Shown one piece after another: positions 34,340 to 47,165 of a DNA stretch of 64,000 nucleotides. Source of the stretch: Ascaris suum (lineage: Eukaryota; Nematoda; Chromadorea; Rhabditida; Ascarididae); the NCBI GenBank assembly GCA_013433145.1, contig CM024188.1, positions 2,790,001-2,854,000 of the forward strand, in the 5' to 3' direction. Numbering within the stretch: the stretch's first letter is position 1; the number at the start of each line of letters is the position of its first letter. Under the pieces are notes generated by a model. That model made no database searches. It had not been told where the DNA came from and was given only the letters and a program-made list of their open reading frames with translations. Position numbers and translations under genes: made by a program.

Positions 34340-34790
34340 CACTTCAAATGCATATAAAAATTTCAATTCCCCTTTCTTCAACATTAATTTCCGTTATATT
34401 CCACTTGACGTTCATCTCCAGCATAAGATCTAAATTCATTTCGTCGCAGCGTGAGGTTCAAAGAGGTCGACTCACCTTACTGCCCACGCATACAGAAACA
34501 AGAAAAAGAAAATTTCTGTTGACTAATGTATGCTGTATTGTTATAAGCCAACGAGGTGCAGTTTGCTCACCTCTTCGTCGTTACCCACCGCCAATGAAGC
34601 AATTTCTTTCAGGATGTCTTTTGAAGACCATGTTCTGCTTGTCAGCGAGCATATCGCTGTTTGCTTTTGCCGAGCAGTGATCGTTTACCAACTCCTAAGG
34701 AATCTGCTTTCTTATGGTATTCAAATACTCACCTCTGTAACATAAGAGTGTTATTCGCAACCAACGGAAGCCATAACAAATTGGACATCG
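34340..34790 (-). other. Cluster of strong 5' splice sites, possible small minus-strand gene
   Basis: The minus strand carries ACAGAG|GTGAGT at about 34735 after an ATG-initiated 19-codon frame (MSNLLWLPLVANNTLMLQR), GAAGAG|GTGAGC at about 34573, and AGTAAG|GTGAGT at about 34467. An ATG frame MNLDLMLEMNVKWNITEINV follows at about 34435. I could not connect these into one in-phase model. The + strand frames at 34348-34745 are open too. Confidence 0.25.
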
Positions 34791-35244
34791 TGCTCATCGC
34801 CTATCAAATAGGGCACTGAAAATATGGGAAAAGACAAAAATTCACTGTTGGAAACAATTGCCCAAACAATTTATTGAATGTCAGCTCAATATATATCTCT
34901 CGGAGTTCAGTTTTCAAAAAACGCAAAAAAAAAATGCAAAGAACCTTGTAATTTGCTATGCAAAACCAACGTTCTTAAAATGCCTTGAAGGCGTAGAAAG
35001 GTGACAGATGCGTTGCGACTTGCTATGGAGGGATAGTTCGATGGAGAGAAAAATGTACGAAATGCGCTTGCAAAGCTAGCGATCGGCGATAATTGTGGAC
35101 ACCACGCAGCGCACATCAAGAATGGCTAAATGCTAGCTGCATGAGAAATAAAAACACAAAGAAGCGGCCAATCGAGAAATGCAAAAAACGACACATAAAA
35201 AGCCGCATTTGCTTGCATGAATTGCTCTTTTTCGGGCTACAGTA

Positions 35245-35484
35245 ATGAGCAGAGATGTTCTTTTCCTTTCAGGCATACTGTCAATCATTTCGAGCATAAT
35301 ATATCACAGAGAAAGCACCTGCTCACGAAAGCCACAGCGAATATGCACAACGAGTGAGCCCACTTTATCTCTGCTGTTCGCAAATGAATCTGCTTTGAAG
35401 TGTGCTAGGAAAGCAAGGAAGATAACGGATATGGGTGGTGATCGAGCGAGGGGAATAAGTAGAAAAAGGATTGATGGTGAATAA
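35245..35484 (+). CDS. Candidate ORF with N-terminal hydrophobic segment, 79 residues
   Basis: MSRDVLFLSGILSIISSIIY resembles a signal anchor and is followed by a basic, Cys-containing tail (STCSRKPQRICTT, then KCARKARKITDMGGDRARGI). An excellent acceptor TTTTCCTTTCAG falls inside the frame at about 35262-35273, so the exon may begin there instead. Family unknown. Confidence 0.25.
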   Translation: MSRDVLFLSGILSIISSIIYHRESTCSRKPQRICTTSEPTLSLLFANESALKCARKARKITDMGGDRARGISRKRIDGE

Positions 35485-37018
35485 AGTACCATGCGGATTT
35501 CCGTACCATCTTCCAGTTGTCCAAAAAAAGCTTCAACTATCGTCTATTGCTTCAGTAAAATGTATACCAAAAAAAGCAATAAATTTCATATTTGTATTCC
35601 TCAATAAGAATTCATCAAAGTATACTGTTGCGATGTGCTGCGGTATATACGCCTTCACCAACTTCAGCTGAATAAACGAAAAACGTTCAACTATTCCAGG
35701 GCGATTGCCATCATAACAGTTTTGACGAGAAGTATATGACTTGGAAACGGTAAGTTAAGGCGCAATATTAACGCAACTATGACGTATCTTACATCACCAA
35801 ATAACTAAGAATTCCAGTGGTCAACATCCACGCATATCCATAAATTGAAATGCTAATTTGTAGTTAATATGCAAATTGTAATATGCTATTGTTTAATTAT
35901 TTTTAGCGTTGTTAAGTGCACGCCTAAGTTGTAGATTTATTCGGTTATCTTTTCTCATAGGATATTTCTCCTATAAATGGATGCAAAAACTTTACGATAA
36001 TGAGTATTACAAATTAAGCGTGATAATAAGGAGAAGCAATAGAAGTAGGCGGGCTAAATAAAATGAGGAACTATAATAGGTTTAATCAACGCCATGCTGC
36101 TTTCCATATTTAACACTTATTGGTGGAACAATTTAATTATGAAACGATTAAGGTATACAAAAAAAAAAGAGAAATTATGTTGAGAATTAAAGAAATCAAA
36201 ATATCGTAATAAATATGCCACAAAGAGTAAAGCATTCATCAAACATTTCAAAAATTCGGTTTCAACATCAGTGAAGTGGTGCAATGAAATTTGATTCCAC
36301 GCTTAGTTAATTTATTTTAACTGTTTCGCTTTCTGTTTAGCCGTTACGCTCTTAGATGGGAATTGATATATCCGCTTTTTAAATCATTATCGGATGGAAT
36401 TCGGAAATAAACGCAATGTTTTCGAGTTATCTGATCATAGAAAAACGACACCAGTGCTAATAGGCATTAATGAAAATTAAGCGTTTCGCTAACCTATTGA
36501 ATCCATCACATAGATGCATTTGCGTACTTTAATGTAAACAAGGAAAATCGAAATTATGCTTCCTGATCAATGCAATATGAAAACGCATCAGATTCATTTC
36601 GAAAACGATGACGCAAACAAACATAGGAAGCAATCAAAACATTATCGACATTTCAAAGTGAGCTGCGATGAACAGCTGACTTCACAGAAAGAGAAAACGA
36701 TAAACTGCAAAAAGTCAAACGGCTAACAACTCAAAATTGCGCTTGAAAATACTACGCGTTCAATTTTGTTAATAATAATCGTACTTAAAGAATATTATAA
36801 ATTAATACGATTGATAAATAATGTGGAAAAAAAAACGCATAATGCACTGATGTGGAAACATTTCTTCTATTTATTACTGTTTTCTGCGTAAAAACTTCTA
36901 AAAAAAAAAAAAAAATGCTCAAATATTCAAAACTGAGAGATTGAGTCATAAAAGTTATTGCCAAGTCACCTTTTTCCGTTTGTGGCTATTTTCTTGATGT
37001 GGCTTTCTTCTGAAAGAA

Positions 37019-37204
37019 ATGAAGCATTACGCTATTGCGGTTCTTTATTTGCGAAAACTAAAAGATGAAATTGAAAATGATGGAGCTGAAACTTTTCGTA
37101 AACAATATATGACAAATTTCCCTGATAGCTTGTATCATCGTTATATCGAAATGGTCGGTTATTATATAAATGAGCATTCAAATCTAATGACAATAGCTGC
37201 CTGA
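37019..37204 (+). CDS. Candidate small ORF, 61 residues
   Basis: ATG in AT-rich flanks, context gaaATGa. The frame is hydrophilic and protein-like: VLYLRKLKDEIENDGAETFR, then NFPDSLYHRYIEMVGYYI. An in-frame TGA lies 21 nt upstream. No introns are needed. It stands out from its AT-rich surroundings but has no recognised relatives. Confidence 0.3.
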   Translation: MKHYAIAVLYLRKLKDEIENDGAETFRKQYMTNFPDSLYHRYIEMVGYYINEHSNLMTIAA

Positions 37205-37516
37205 TCAAAAAGGTCAATAATAATGGTATCAAAACTTATAAATAGATGCCAAGTGGTCATATCGATTCGCCGTTTCTAGCAATTTTTACTCTTCAACCAA
37301 TGGAACATAACATATTCAACTTGTGTAATCAAGTTTGAAATTATCTTCGTAAATGTGAGATGTGGCTGACAAGTTTTCTAAACTAAAGTTAAAACTGTTT
37401 CTGAAAATCGACCATCTTGCTCGTCATTCGAAATTTACAGGTAGAGGCGGAGTATGTTCCACAGGTAAATAAATGAATGAAAAAAATAGTTTCATGCACA
37501 GAGAGTAAGTTAACTA

Positions 37517-37807
37517 TTGACTTTCAAAAAGGAATTTAAAAACGGCACTAATGAACGTATAAGAGAATTCAAGAAGGCTATGAAAAAAGCAAGGAAGCCG
37601 GAACAAATTGGAGGGCGCACGAAAACAGAGGTTGAGCTAAGAAGACAGAAATATATGTTCGGAACGAGGCGAACGATCGCGTGCATAACCAATTTTGAGT
37701 ACTGTGGCCGATCGTATGCAAAAAGATGTCTTTGTCTAGCGTTTTTGCCCGTCTGTGGATGTGCTCATGGCAAGCGGAGCAGCTTCAAGGAAACACCGCC
37801 AATATGA
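37517..37807 (+). CDS. Candidate basic ORF, 96 codons
   Basis: Starts at TTG, so probably not complete. Lys/Arg-rich first half (RIREFKKAMKKARKPEQIGG), then a Cys-rich part (NFEYCGRSYAKRCLCLAFLP). The change in GC content relative to the flanks is mild. A chance frame is possible. Confidence 0.2.
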   Translation: MTFKKEFKNGTNERIREFKKAMKKARKPEQIGGRTKTEVELRRQKYMFGTRRTIACITNFEYCGRSYAKRCLCLAFLPVCGCAHGKRSSFKETPPI

Positions 37808-37809
37808 TA

Positions 37810-40800
37810 TACGAAACAGCAAAAAAATGACCGATAAATGAAAAACGAATGAGCCGAATAAGAAGGAAAAAGATTTTAGATCATTAAAAATCAAGCAACT
37901 GGAATTATAAAACGCCTAAAAACTATTTCAAAAATATAGAATAAATGCTATTGCGTCATTGCAGCATGACTAAGTGAGATCATTGATCGATTAAATCATG
38001 CATATAAGTAAGAAAAAAAAAGGAGAAAAATTTTACTATCGGCAGATTTGCGCTTATTAAATTACAGCACCTTTCCAGAAAAATTGAATTTTCGAGTCGG
38101 CGTTGAAAAGATTTCCAAAAAAAAAAAAAGAAGAGGAAAAGCTTAAATTGAGCATCTTCCTAAAGAATTAAACTCGATATCACTATATGCCTAATGTCTA
38201 ATGCACTCCAATATCTAAAGAACTAACTATACGTTTAATAGATGTAAACAAAAAATTGCGCACATAGCGCTAAAAAACGAAAAAAAGAAAGTAATAGACC
38301 TGTGAAACAAAAAAAAAAAAAAAGAATGTCCTGGAATTATAAGAGTGCTATATGCCGATGTCGAAACAACCTGCTTTCGGGTTTTCAATTTCTTTACATA
38401 TTCCACATCAATGGTGCACTTTGTGACAGTTATTGAATACAAAGAAAAAAATTCCATAGTGCACTCGAGTCGTTATGACGAAACCAAACAAAAACCAAAT
38501 TCATAAAAAACCTTTTTTCTCTCTCTCTCTCTCTTTTTTGAACGTTGAACATTTCCGCTTTTATCGAAGCGCGATAAAAGCAATTTTAGGCATTTTTAGC
38601 AAATTCGAAAAATTTGTCAACAATATGTCATTCATTTTCCAATCGTTTATGAATATGATTTTATAAATAACTTCCATATTCACATTCATTATTTATTTAT
38701 TTTCTTTGAAAGCGCTTAAAAATCCACTGTAAGAAATACGATAGAAACTAGAAGCATTTCAATGGTACTTATTTCTTTCTCTCAATTTAGCTGCCATATT
38801 TTCTTGAGGTGGTGCACTTTCTACAGTGAATATACGTCTTTCAAAGTGCTCAAAAAAAAAGAGCGCTTTTTAAATCCAATTTTCAATCGTTTTCAAAGAA
38901 TTTTGAATAGTATAGACAAAAAAAAAGAAGAATTTGAAAACGCTTAGTGCAAAATTTATTTTTAAACATCTATATTTTCAGTCTGTTTCTTTTTCTTTTT
39001 TTTTTTCTGCGTTAAAGGCGAGACTCCAAGTCGATCGTTTAAGCGACGATAATATATTATAGTCACCTTAACCATCATTAAGTAGGAAGACTCACAAAGA
39101 AGCACTGTCGCCTTTGGCAATCGCTCAATTATTCCACATTGGCAAATAATCAATAACCTCTTGGTGTCTGAAATTGTTTACGATTAAATCTCATGAAAAG
39201 CTATTCAATTTTTTGCTTACACCTCAAATATCATTCGTTGAAGCATTATCCGTTAAGACGACAGCTAATAGGCATTTTACCGATCATATGTGAAGCAGGT
39301 AAGTTCCCAATGTTGCTAGAAAAATGACGTCTTTCAACTTGAAAGGAAAAAAAAAAAGAAGAGGCAAAAATAATTTTGTGTGGGTGAGTGTTTTGTTGAT
39401 TTTCGAAATTATTTTCTGCACGTATAAATAGACAAGTGAGAATGCATCAAATTATGCCCAGTGAAAATACATTTCACGTACGACATATGCAAATATTTGT
39501 TAAAATCGAAGTTCGTTGATGTGTAATGAATCTAAAGAAACGATTAGAATTTGAATAAGTTTGAATTTGAAAAGGTATTCTTGCAAATATGCAAAAGTCA
39601 ATCAAGAGATAAACGCTGCACTCATATAACTGTTATTGCAAACAAATAATGTGTGATGATGAAAAAATAAACTTTTTTTCTTCAGAGGAAATACAACGTG
39701 AAGCATTCATTTATTGCTGATACGAAAGTGGCAGAAAAGAACACCCATCTCGAATGCGAATGAATATAGCAAAATTTTCATAATTGATTTGGATTAAGCT
39801 CCATGTGAAAAATATGATGCAAAAAAAAAAAGATTAGAAAATGTTCAAGTGGGAAAAAAAACATTTGAGCGATATGATTGCAAATAGATATAATTAAAAA
39901 TTCCATCGTTTAAACCGGTTTGACAGGTCTACTTTTTGTCTATCACCCGCAATAGATAGATGTTGGAAAATCGCTAATGAAAGAGCCCACCTGTTGATAT
40001 CGGAAAGCTGAAAGTGAAAAACACATCAGTCAAATTGGGCTTCACCGGTTGAATTTTACGCGTGTAATATTAGACTATATTAAACTCCATCACATAGCAA
40101 TGCTAAATGTAAAGAAAATTTCGAGTAAAAGAGTAGTATTTTCTGCGAGAATCACTCATAAACGATTAAAAAAAAAACTGGACGAGTACGTTTTAGTGAA
40201 GTGTAGGAGGACATCAGTACGAAAATATTGATTGCAATCTTAATTCATAGCAGTATTGGTAGTAGCGGTAACAATGTATCTTATTTGTACTGATCTAAGA
40301 AACCAAGCAATTATTTTCAAATGTCGCGAATGTCGTGGATAACATTACTGTCCTTCTTCCTTGCTCCCACCCCCCCCCCCCTCCCCACCTCGCCCGTTCT
40401 TCCCCTTCCTCATCAAGCACAGGTAATCAAATCATCAAAACATTTTCATCGTTTGGATTTCATCAGTGCTAAATCATCATAATATATTTTGAAGAGAGTA
40501 ACACAGTGTTGCGCTTTCAAAAGTACGAGACTACACCGCTTCTTTGTACAAACCTTTTTCGGCATAAATTGTTAAACCTTTGATGTACGTATTTGAAGCC
40601 TGGAAGTTGCGAGTTCGGTTTTCATTTCGGGCAACTCTTTAAATAAACACTATGTGCCGTACAAAACGAAAAGCAGTAATTCGGCCATCGTCATGTTTGT
40701 AGAAAAATTACAAACAATGATGGGATCAGTGGAAATAACAACGACTATTGCTCATATTATTTGAATGCATAAATAATCATTCAAGATATCGTCATGATAG

Positions 40801-43800
40801 ATCAACTAAATTCACTGATCGTTGATCACCTCCTTATGATAATTATGAAAGAAAAAAAAAAGAAGAAATTACATGTGTGGTCGCACACTTATATTCTATA
40901 TCTAAACCGAGTACATGAAACGTTTGTAACAGAATAATAGATCTTATATAATATTCATTCCAACTACCTGTTAAACTTATACTTAGACTTCTAATATACC
41001 GCCGTTTAGCACAGCAATCGAAGCGTCGAAAAACCTTTAGATGAAAATAATCAACATACGAATGGGTAATAAATGGAAACATTGCCGAGCTTATACGCCT
41101 AAATTATTAATGCAAACAACATCTGTAAGAGTAGGTTTGCAAATAGTACACCTCTATAAATGACCTAATAAAGCAATGATTTGGTAAGCGAGCAACAAAA
41201 AAAAATCATGTGTCATGTTGTGCACAAGTGCAACGAGATAAACGAAAAAAATGCGACCCGAACACGTTAACGCGAACGAGCATGCGTCGCGGTCACTACT
41301 GCGGTCGCAAGCACGTCAACAGCAGCCGTATTTTCAATTGGTCGCCGGATCGCCGTACTTTTATACGACTCTGGAATAGTGCTGCAAAAGATCGCAACAT
41401 TGAATTTTTTTTTTGTTTGCACTAACAAACATAAAACAATGCTAGTTGATCATCTCTTCGATAGTGTTTTAAAGCATAAAAAACTAAGAAGATAAAGTAA
41501 ACGGAAAGGTTAGTAGTGCTAAGGTGTAGTAAAGTTTCAAAGAATGCTGAAAGTTTGTTCATTCCTCCAAACTGGAAAGATGCGTCGATTTCTGCTCAAG
41601 TTGAAAAATATTGAGGGGAAAATATGATAACGTAAAACCGTTCACGCAAAAAATTACCGATTGTTCGGAATCATATTGCATATATCAAAGCGACAATCTA
41701 ATCACAAAGTAGAGCAATTTTTTTTTTCTAGTTGAAGCAATACATTGCGTATAAAAACGACATTCGCAACAATAATAAAAACGATTAAAGCACACTAAGT
41801 CTCTGGAAAAAAAAAAGAGGAAACTACAATAGAAACTAGGAGTTATCGATGTTTTTCGCAACAGTTCCACTTTAAACTGTGCTGAATAATCTATAAAAAG
41901 TGTAATCTTCACGCCGTTTAAACGTTTATCTTAACTCGTATATCCGATATTTAAGGTTACTTTCTGGAGAGGGCACTTCTCATCTTCAACAAATCATAAC
42001 GTATAAAAATTATTTCTATGCATTGAGTGCAAACGAAGAGTAGAGTTAGGATGTATTCGCAACGTAACAGTTTAATGTCATTTGGGATAATGACTAAAAC
42101 GTTACAACGAGCCATCCTCTATATCCAACGCATTTTGTTCCAAAGAAATTCTTCCATAATATTCCTCGAATCCAGCGATGTTACTGCGTTCGAAATTTGA
42201 GAAAGCCATGAAACTGCAGGGTAGCGGAAGATGAGAGAGTGACTTTGGGAACTGTAACCACATAGGATGGGGATTTATACCAGAAGTTTAACAGGAACGC
42301 GCACGGTGCATACCGAATTGAAATATGCGAATACACAAAAAAATGGGGGGGGGGGGTGAGTTAGACAAAAGCTGAGTAGTGTACAATGCGGGAAGCAAAA
42401 AAAAACCCCCCACAAAAAGTACACATAAAAATACCCGCAAAAAACAAATGTAATGGATTGCGTGAATAGTTTTGATAAATGGGCAATGAAAAATTCTTCA
42501 GTGCAGCGATCTAATCCTATTCTAAGTTAAACGTTTTGGGGAAACGATTCAGAGAAATATGGAATGCTCGCCAACATGTGTAAAAACAGCAACTGTAGAG
42601 GTGAACGAAACTAAACTCGAAAATACGAAAGCATTATAAGAGGCTAGGGCAAGTTTTGAAACTACACATTTACACGAATTGAAATCCACTCATAAGTTAA
42701 ACACATGCTTGATAAGTTCAGCGCGATAAATCATTGCGGTGTTTGCTTTAATATCAAAGGCGATCTAATTTGGTGATGCATTCCAATGTTGCATAATTCT
42801 AGGTCACAGGTCATCTTTATGCAGAGTTAAACTTTCAAAGAAGTACCATACTGAAGACATCAATTCGCATCATCATCTCACATCTTAATATAAATAACCT
42901 GTTGGTGCTTCATCTATTTGTAGCTTAACCGAGCAAACCTTCCCGTATCAGATGCATTCAAGTGTTCTCTACAACAAATAAAGTCGCGTCGTTACTGATG
43001 CTCTACCAAGTATGTTTCGTATGATAGCAACGATGAGCAGAATGTTTGTACACAGCTAATTTTCGCTTCCCTCATTACCACATCTTTCTGTTAATCTTCC
43101 CCTTAATGGCAATTTCTTGTTTTCACTTCCCTAAATAGGCAAGTCGACAAGCAAAAGTAAGCGATTGCTCATCGATCGATCTTAACGTGATCGTTCAACT
43201 CACAACAACAGTAAACACGACGTTCGAGAGTGACATAAATGAGTTCGAACCCCGGAACCGGATGCACATCCACACTGCACACATCGTCATGCTACTGTTA
43301 TAAAATGGTGAAGAAAAACACAACGCTTATAAAAAAGTGTTGGGGACGCAACGATTGAAACTGCAATCACTCAAGCAGTATTCAGTGAAAAATTATGTCA
43401 TTTTTGCCTCAGTTTATTTGCGCTGCGACATTCGCATCGATGGTACCTCGTAGTTTTGGTCGCATTGGTGAATGAATACTGCTGCTTGACTCCGCAAATT
43501 AAAAAAAAAGAAGAAGCGAGTCATAACTTTTGTTTATGCTGGAAAAACGCAAGACTTCCGTCTCAAAAGAAATAACTTTAGTCTATTCTGTTTTTTTTTT
43601 TTGAAAAATTTTTGCAAAATTCTTGAGAATTTCGAGTCAATAGTCGCTTGATCGGGCTTATACTAAAAATATAGAAAATTCTACAGCTGTTCTTGCCGTA
43701 CTTTTGAAATCCTAAATTAGAAACGTCCCATTACCTTCCATTCTTCGTCACGTAAGTTTATTTTTCAAGTGCTTCCTTCCCTGGAAATATAGGATTTGGA

Positions 43801-43990
43801 AGAAGTCTGAAGAACGAAACAATAGCTTTCATTTGCTAGACAAAATTTAACAATATCTGACGCATTTGAATGCTTTGTGGTTTCGTTGATTATTGGATAA
43901 TATACGAAAGAATTTCTGTAAGAATAAGAGAAGCTCTAAGGTCGATAAAAGAAGAACGTAAAGGTAAACGGCAAGTGGAAACACATAAAA
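37810..43990. other. AT-rich, no supported gene
   Basis: Long poly-A/T tracts, G or C runs at 40370-40381 and 42345-42356, and a CpG-rich patch at 41220-41400 open on the + strand (TRTSMRRGHYCGRKHVNSS). A GTAAGT donor at about 39300 follows a short open frame without further support. Confidence 0.55.
38517..38537. repeat. Short (CT)n microsatellite
   Basis: About eight CT units inside a longer T/C run. Confidence 0.85.
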
Positions 43991-44013
43991 GGTGAAGTGG
44001 CAAGTGGAAGTGC

Positions 44014-44374
44014 ATGAAAGCAGTGTCTGCTATACAGATAAGAATAGAGGGGGAAAGTGCGAGGGATGGTTGCATTCTAGTATTTGTTGAGAGACCGCTC
44101 ATTGGAAGCGTGGTAACGCGAGCGAGTTGCGACAAGCAAGCGATTGAAGGTATGCAGTTGCAATTCGGGAATCATCAACGCCTTCCTTCCCTCTTCAGTT
44201 ATGTTCACTATCGGCGCCTGGCCATCACCTTACTCTGGTCCGGTTCTCCTCATACGCAACTACAACACAGGGCGTACCCAAAACGACGCATGTACAGATG
44301 ATGACGCATATTCCATGAGAGCATCCATCTCCATAACCTCGCATTTAAATTTTCCTTTACTTCACTATTTATAA
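44014..44374 (+). CDS. Candidate two-exon gene, 103 residues
   Basis: Exon 1 (44014-44149) is ATG-initiated with strong coding pattern: MKAVSAIQIRIEGESARDGC, then ILVFVERPLIGSVVTRAS. It ends GAAG|GTATGC. A 49-nt intron with a near-perfect acceptor (TTCCCTCTTCAG, ending 44198) leads in phase to exon 2 (44199-44374): MFTIGAWPSPYSGPVLLIRN, then NTGRTQNDACTDDDAY, to TAA. Intron size, donor, acceptor and phase all agree. The intron frame also stays open, so an unspliced reading (44014-44301) exists, but its codon pattern drops after the donor. No signal peptide or clear domain; no poly(A) signal close by. Family unknown. Confidence 0.42.
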
Positions 44375-46559
44375 GCATGCTGTACCGTCAACCTGTCAAG
44401 GATAGTTCTTGAAATCTTTTACTCAATGCCTGCAAAAAACAAAAAAAAAAACGAAGTCAAACTACACAACAATATTTCTTGGCAAATATGCATGAGACGT
44501 TAGCTAGTATTGCTCTTCTTTCCCTTTCATTTCCTCTTTGTTTGCAAAAAATTTTTATCTTCATAACAGATCTAGATCACAATAGAGAGAATTTAATAGG
44601 ATTGAAAAATTCAGCTACTACATTGATTTGGTGATGCTTTATCGGCTCTTCTCTTAATTTAAACTAAAAAACTCCAAATGCTTTTCAAAACCTACTCGTT
44701 ACTTAAATGCATCTCGAAGCGTCCAGAAGGTGACCTTTTTTCTCGGCACCAATTATAGAAAGTAACGTCGAATCCTTGCGTTTAGAAATTTGAAGTAAAT
44801 AAATTGCACATAGGTGTATACCTGCACCATAATTAAGTTGTATAGGCGAGCAGAGCAACCTCTGTGGTCTTTCCTATCTAAAGCGTTTTTCGTCATTTCG
44901 TTCAAAACTGCATTAGGTGTTGTGCTTGCTCATTCCCCCTCCCTCCCCCCCCCCCCCCACCGGCTCAAATTTCTCCAACTTGCCGTGACATTACAAACAT
45001 TGGTATTCCCCACGTTTAGCACAAAATTTCGATCTTACGTTGCCAACATTTCATAATTTGAATCCATCAAAACTTTCAAAAAAATTTCAGGGAAGGAATC
45101 AAAAATTTCGAGAAAAAAATGAAAATGTAATCATAGTTTCGCATTTCATGAATCAATAGTCGCTTTGAATATGCGATATTGAACGATATAAAGCAGCAAA
45201 ATATTCTAGCAAATGGTCACTAATTTTACCATATCCCCATTATGAGACCGATATAATTCTGTCTTTTTTTTGCTTTATGTTTACTTTTTTTTTTGATGCG
45301 AACGTTGGATCCATATTGTGATGCATAAAGCACGTGTATTTTCTCACGTTGCAAAAAGCGTTCACAGCTTTCAGTAATTTCTTTTGTCGCGTCTTCGGCC
45401 CTTCCTTTTTTTTTTTCACTATCTAAGCAATGAGATATACGAATGTGCCTACTTGAGCATGCAAAAAAAAAGCGACATGAACGCGATTAAAAGCTTCTTC
45501 GTGCCTCACAATGATGCGTTCAAAAAAGTTTTTACATAGGATAACCTCTATGCGGCTATCTTTTATGAATTTCAAATTCTGTGGTAATACCATAAACGAA
45601 AATGTCACAGATAAGAAAATGATTTTCTTTTTGTTAAATAACATTGTACATGTATTCGATTTTCAAGATTATAATAACGATTCGACTTTCTCTAATGCGT
45701 GTGCACATGAAAGTTGCCAAATGAGATGATCAAAAATGCTATAACACTTTAATTGCATATACAAATTATCTGCCATATATTAAAATAGGACAAATTTCGC
45801 TTATAATTGAGGTCAAAGATTTGATTTTGAGTTGAAAAATTCAAATACAACGATGAGTTTGATTCTTAAATGAATTGAATTGTGCGCAAATTTTAATTAC
45901 GATTGGTTATATCCTCAAAAACAGTCAACAATAATTATGTATAGGAAATTTAATCATTTTGAAACGTAACGATTATCGACTTGGAAATTATATTTATGAC
46001 GAGATACTATATGAAATCATAAAGAAACTGTTGTTATTGTATCGTTGAGAGGGAATCGCTTCTAATGACAAATTTAGAAACTATTGATGCAATATTTCTA
46101 AAAGTTGATTGATTTCTCATGAATATAATCATGCTACGTTTAAAAAGTATAAATAGCAATATCATATTTGAAATCCCTCATTGAGAGAAGGGTAAAAAAA
46201 ATTAATGAGAAGAACAAACGAATATAGGATGAATGGTTAGATGTATATTCAGATTCCGTGAAAAGAGGGAAATTATACACAAATATGAGGAGCATTGCTT
46301 TTCAGTGCGAATTAAGAGCAAGAAAAAGTTGGAAAAACGCCATCACAAATGCAATAAACCAATAACCGGTTTTGCGGAACATTTGTGAGACTATTCTCTT
46401 GCGTATTCAATGTAGAGCAAACATATATGATAAAATTTTATTCAAATATAATGCTATCCTCGTTTATTCCAAAATCCTTTCGCTATTTTATCACCAATAT
46501 GAAACTGTTCAAACAATCGAATTTGAATTTGCTTTATGGAATATTCATGCAGATCATTT
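44375..46559. other. AT-rich, no supported gene
   Basis: C13 run at 44947-44959. The frames at 44814-45056 and 46372-46651 (+) lack coding bias; the latter is the complement of the pseudogene tail. Confidence 0.5.
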
Positions 46560-47165
46560 CATCTTTATCTCTTCTTTCATCGCCTCTTTCGCTTTATTGC
46601 TCAATGCAATTGCTTTATGAAGGAAATATGGATAGGCAGATTTTTTTTTAAAATTGAATTTACGCGAATTTGCAACATTGTGGTCGAGTAATGGAATCTG
46701 TCCGTTGAAGATTCAAGAAGCAACAAATTTAACTGAAGTTTGTAGTGTAAGAATAATGTAATATCCACTGCTATGGAACAACTCCCCAGTGGCAACAATA
46801 TTAACCGCCTTGAACGTCAAATGCTCATCTTCTTTATATGATATCCTGAAATCTACATCGTTACCGCATGTTATAACTCCTCTTGTAACACCTCTTACTG
46901 AGAGCGGATAATACCTGATTCCAACTTGCAATTTTCAATTTTTGTGACTCACAAAATCAGATCTGCTCGAATAGGCGCGAATATATCGCGATTTTAAAAA
47001 TTCCGATTGTCGATAAAGTGTCGCATAAATTGTGATTGTCGATAAAGTGAAGCAGAAGAAATGTTTTCATGATCAAGACGTTCAGTATCCGTGTAAGAAA
47101 CACTGGAATCGGTCCGTATATTGATGACTCCTTCACCACTCGATCTCAAAACAGATAGTACTCTC
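46560..47165 (-). pseudogene. Disrupted single-exon coding tract, unknown protein
   Basis: Reading minus from 47165, an open frame (GVINIRTDSSVSYTDTERLD) runs to the 29-bp duplication at 47005-47049. After the shift the frame continues as SEFLKSRYIRAYSSRSDFVS. It meets a TGA at 46935-46937, then runs another 72 codons (VTRGVITCGNDVDFRISYKE, then NIVATGELFHSSGYY). After a second TGA the same frame is open for about 45 more codons, ending in a Lys/Ala/Glu-rich helix. Composition and first-codon-position bias are coding-like throughout. The tract thus carries one duplication and at least two stop mutations. The predicted chain is soluble, with a beta-rich middle. Family not recognised; a retrocopy, a dead gene or a TE fragment are all possible. 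Confidence 0.5.
47005..47049 (-). repeat. 29-bp tandem duplication inside a coding tract
   Basis: gattgtcgataaagtg is present at 47005-47020 and 47034-47049, 29 bp apart. Because 29 is not a multiple of three, it shifts the minus-strand frame. Removing one unit brings the upstream and downstream frames into register. Confidence 0.85.

Noticed and set aside
38227..38457. Minus ORF rich in Phe/Ser
   Set aside because: Derived from poly-A/T tracts, no coding pattern.
43230..43265. GAGTTCGAACCCCGG, resembling a tRNA T-arm
   Set aside because: No flanking stems, A-box or acceptor pairing fit a tRNA on either strand.
46372..46651. + strand ORFs of 82 and 88 codons
   Set aside because: Hydrophobic shadows of the minus-strand pseudogene tail.
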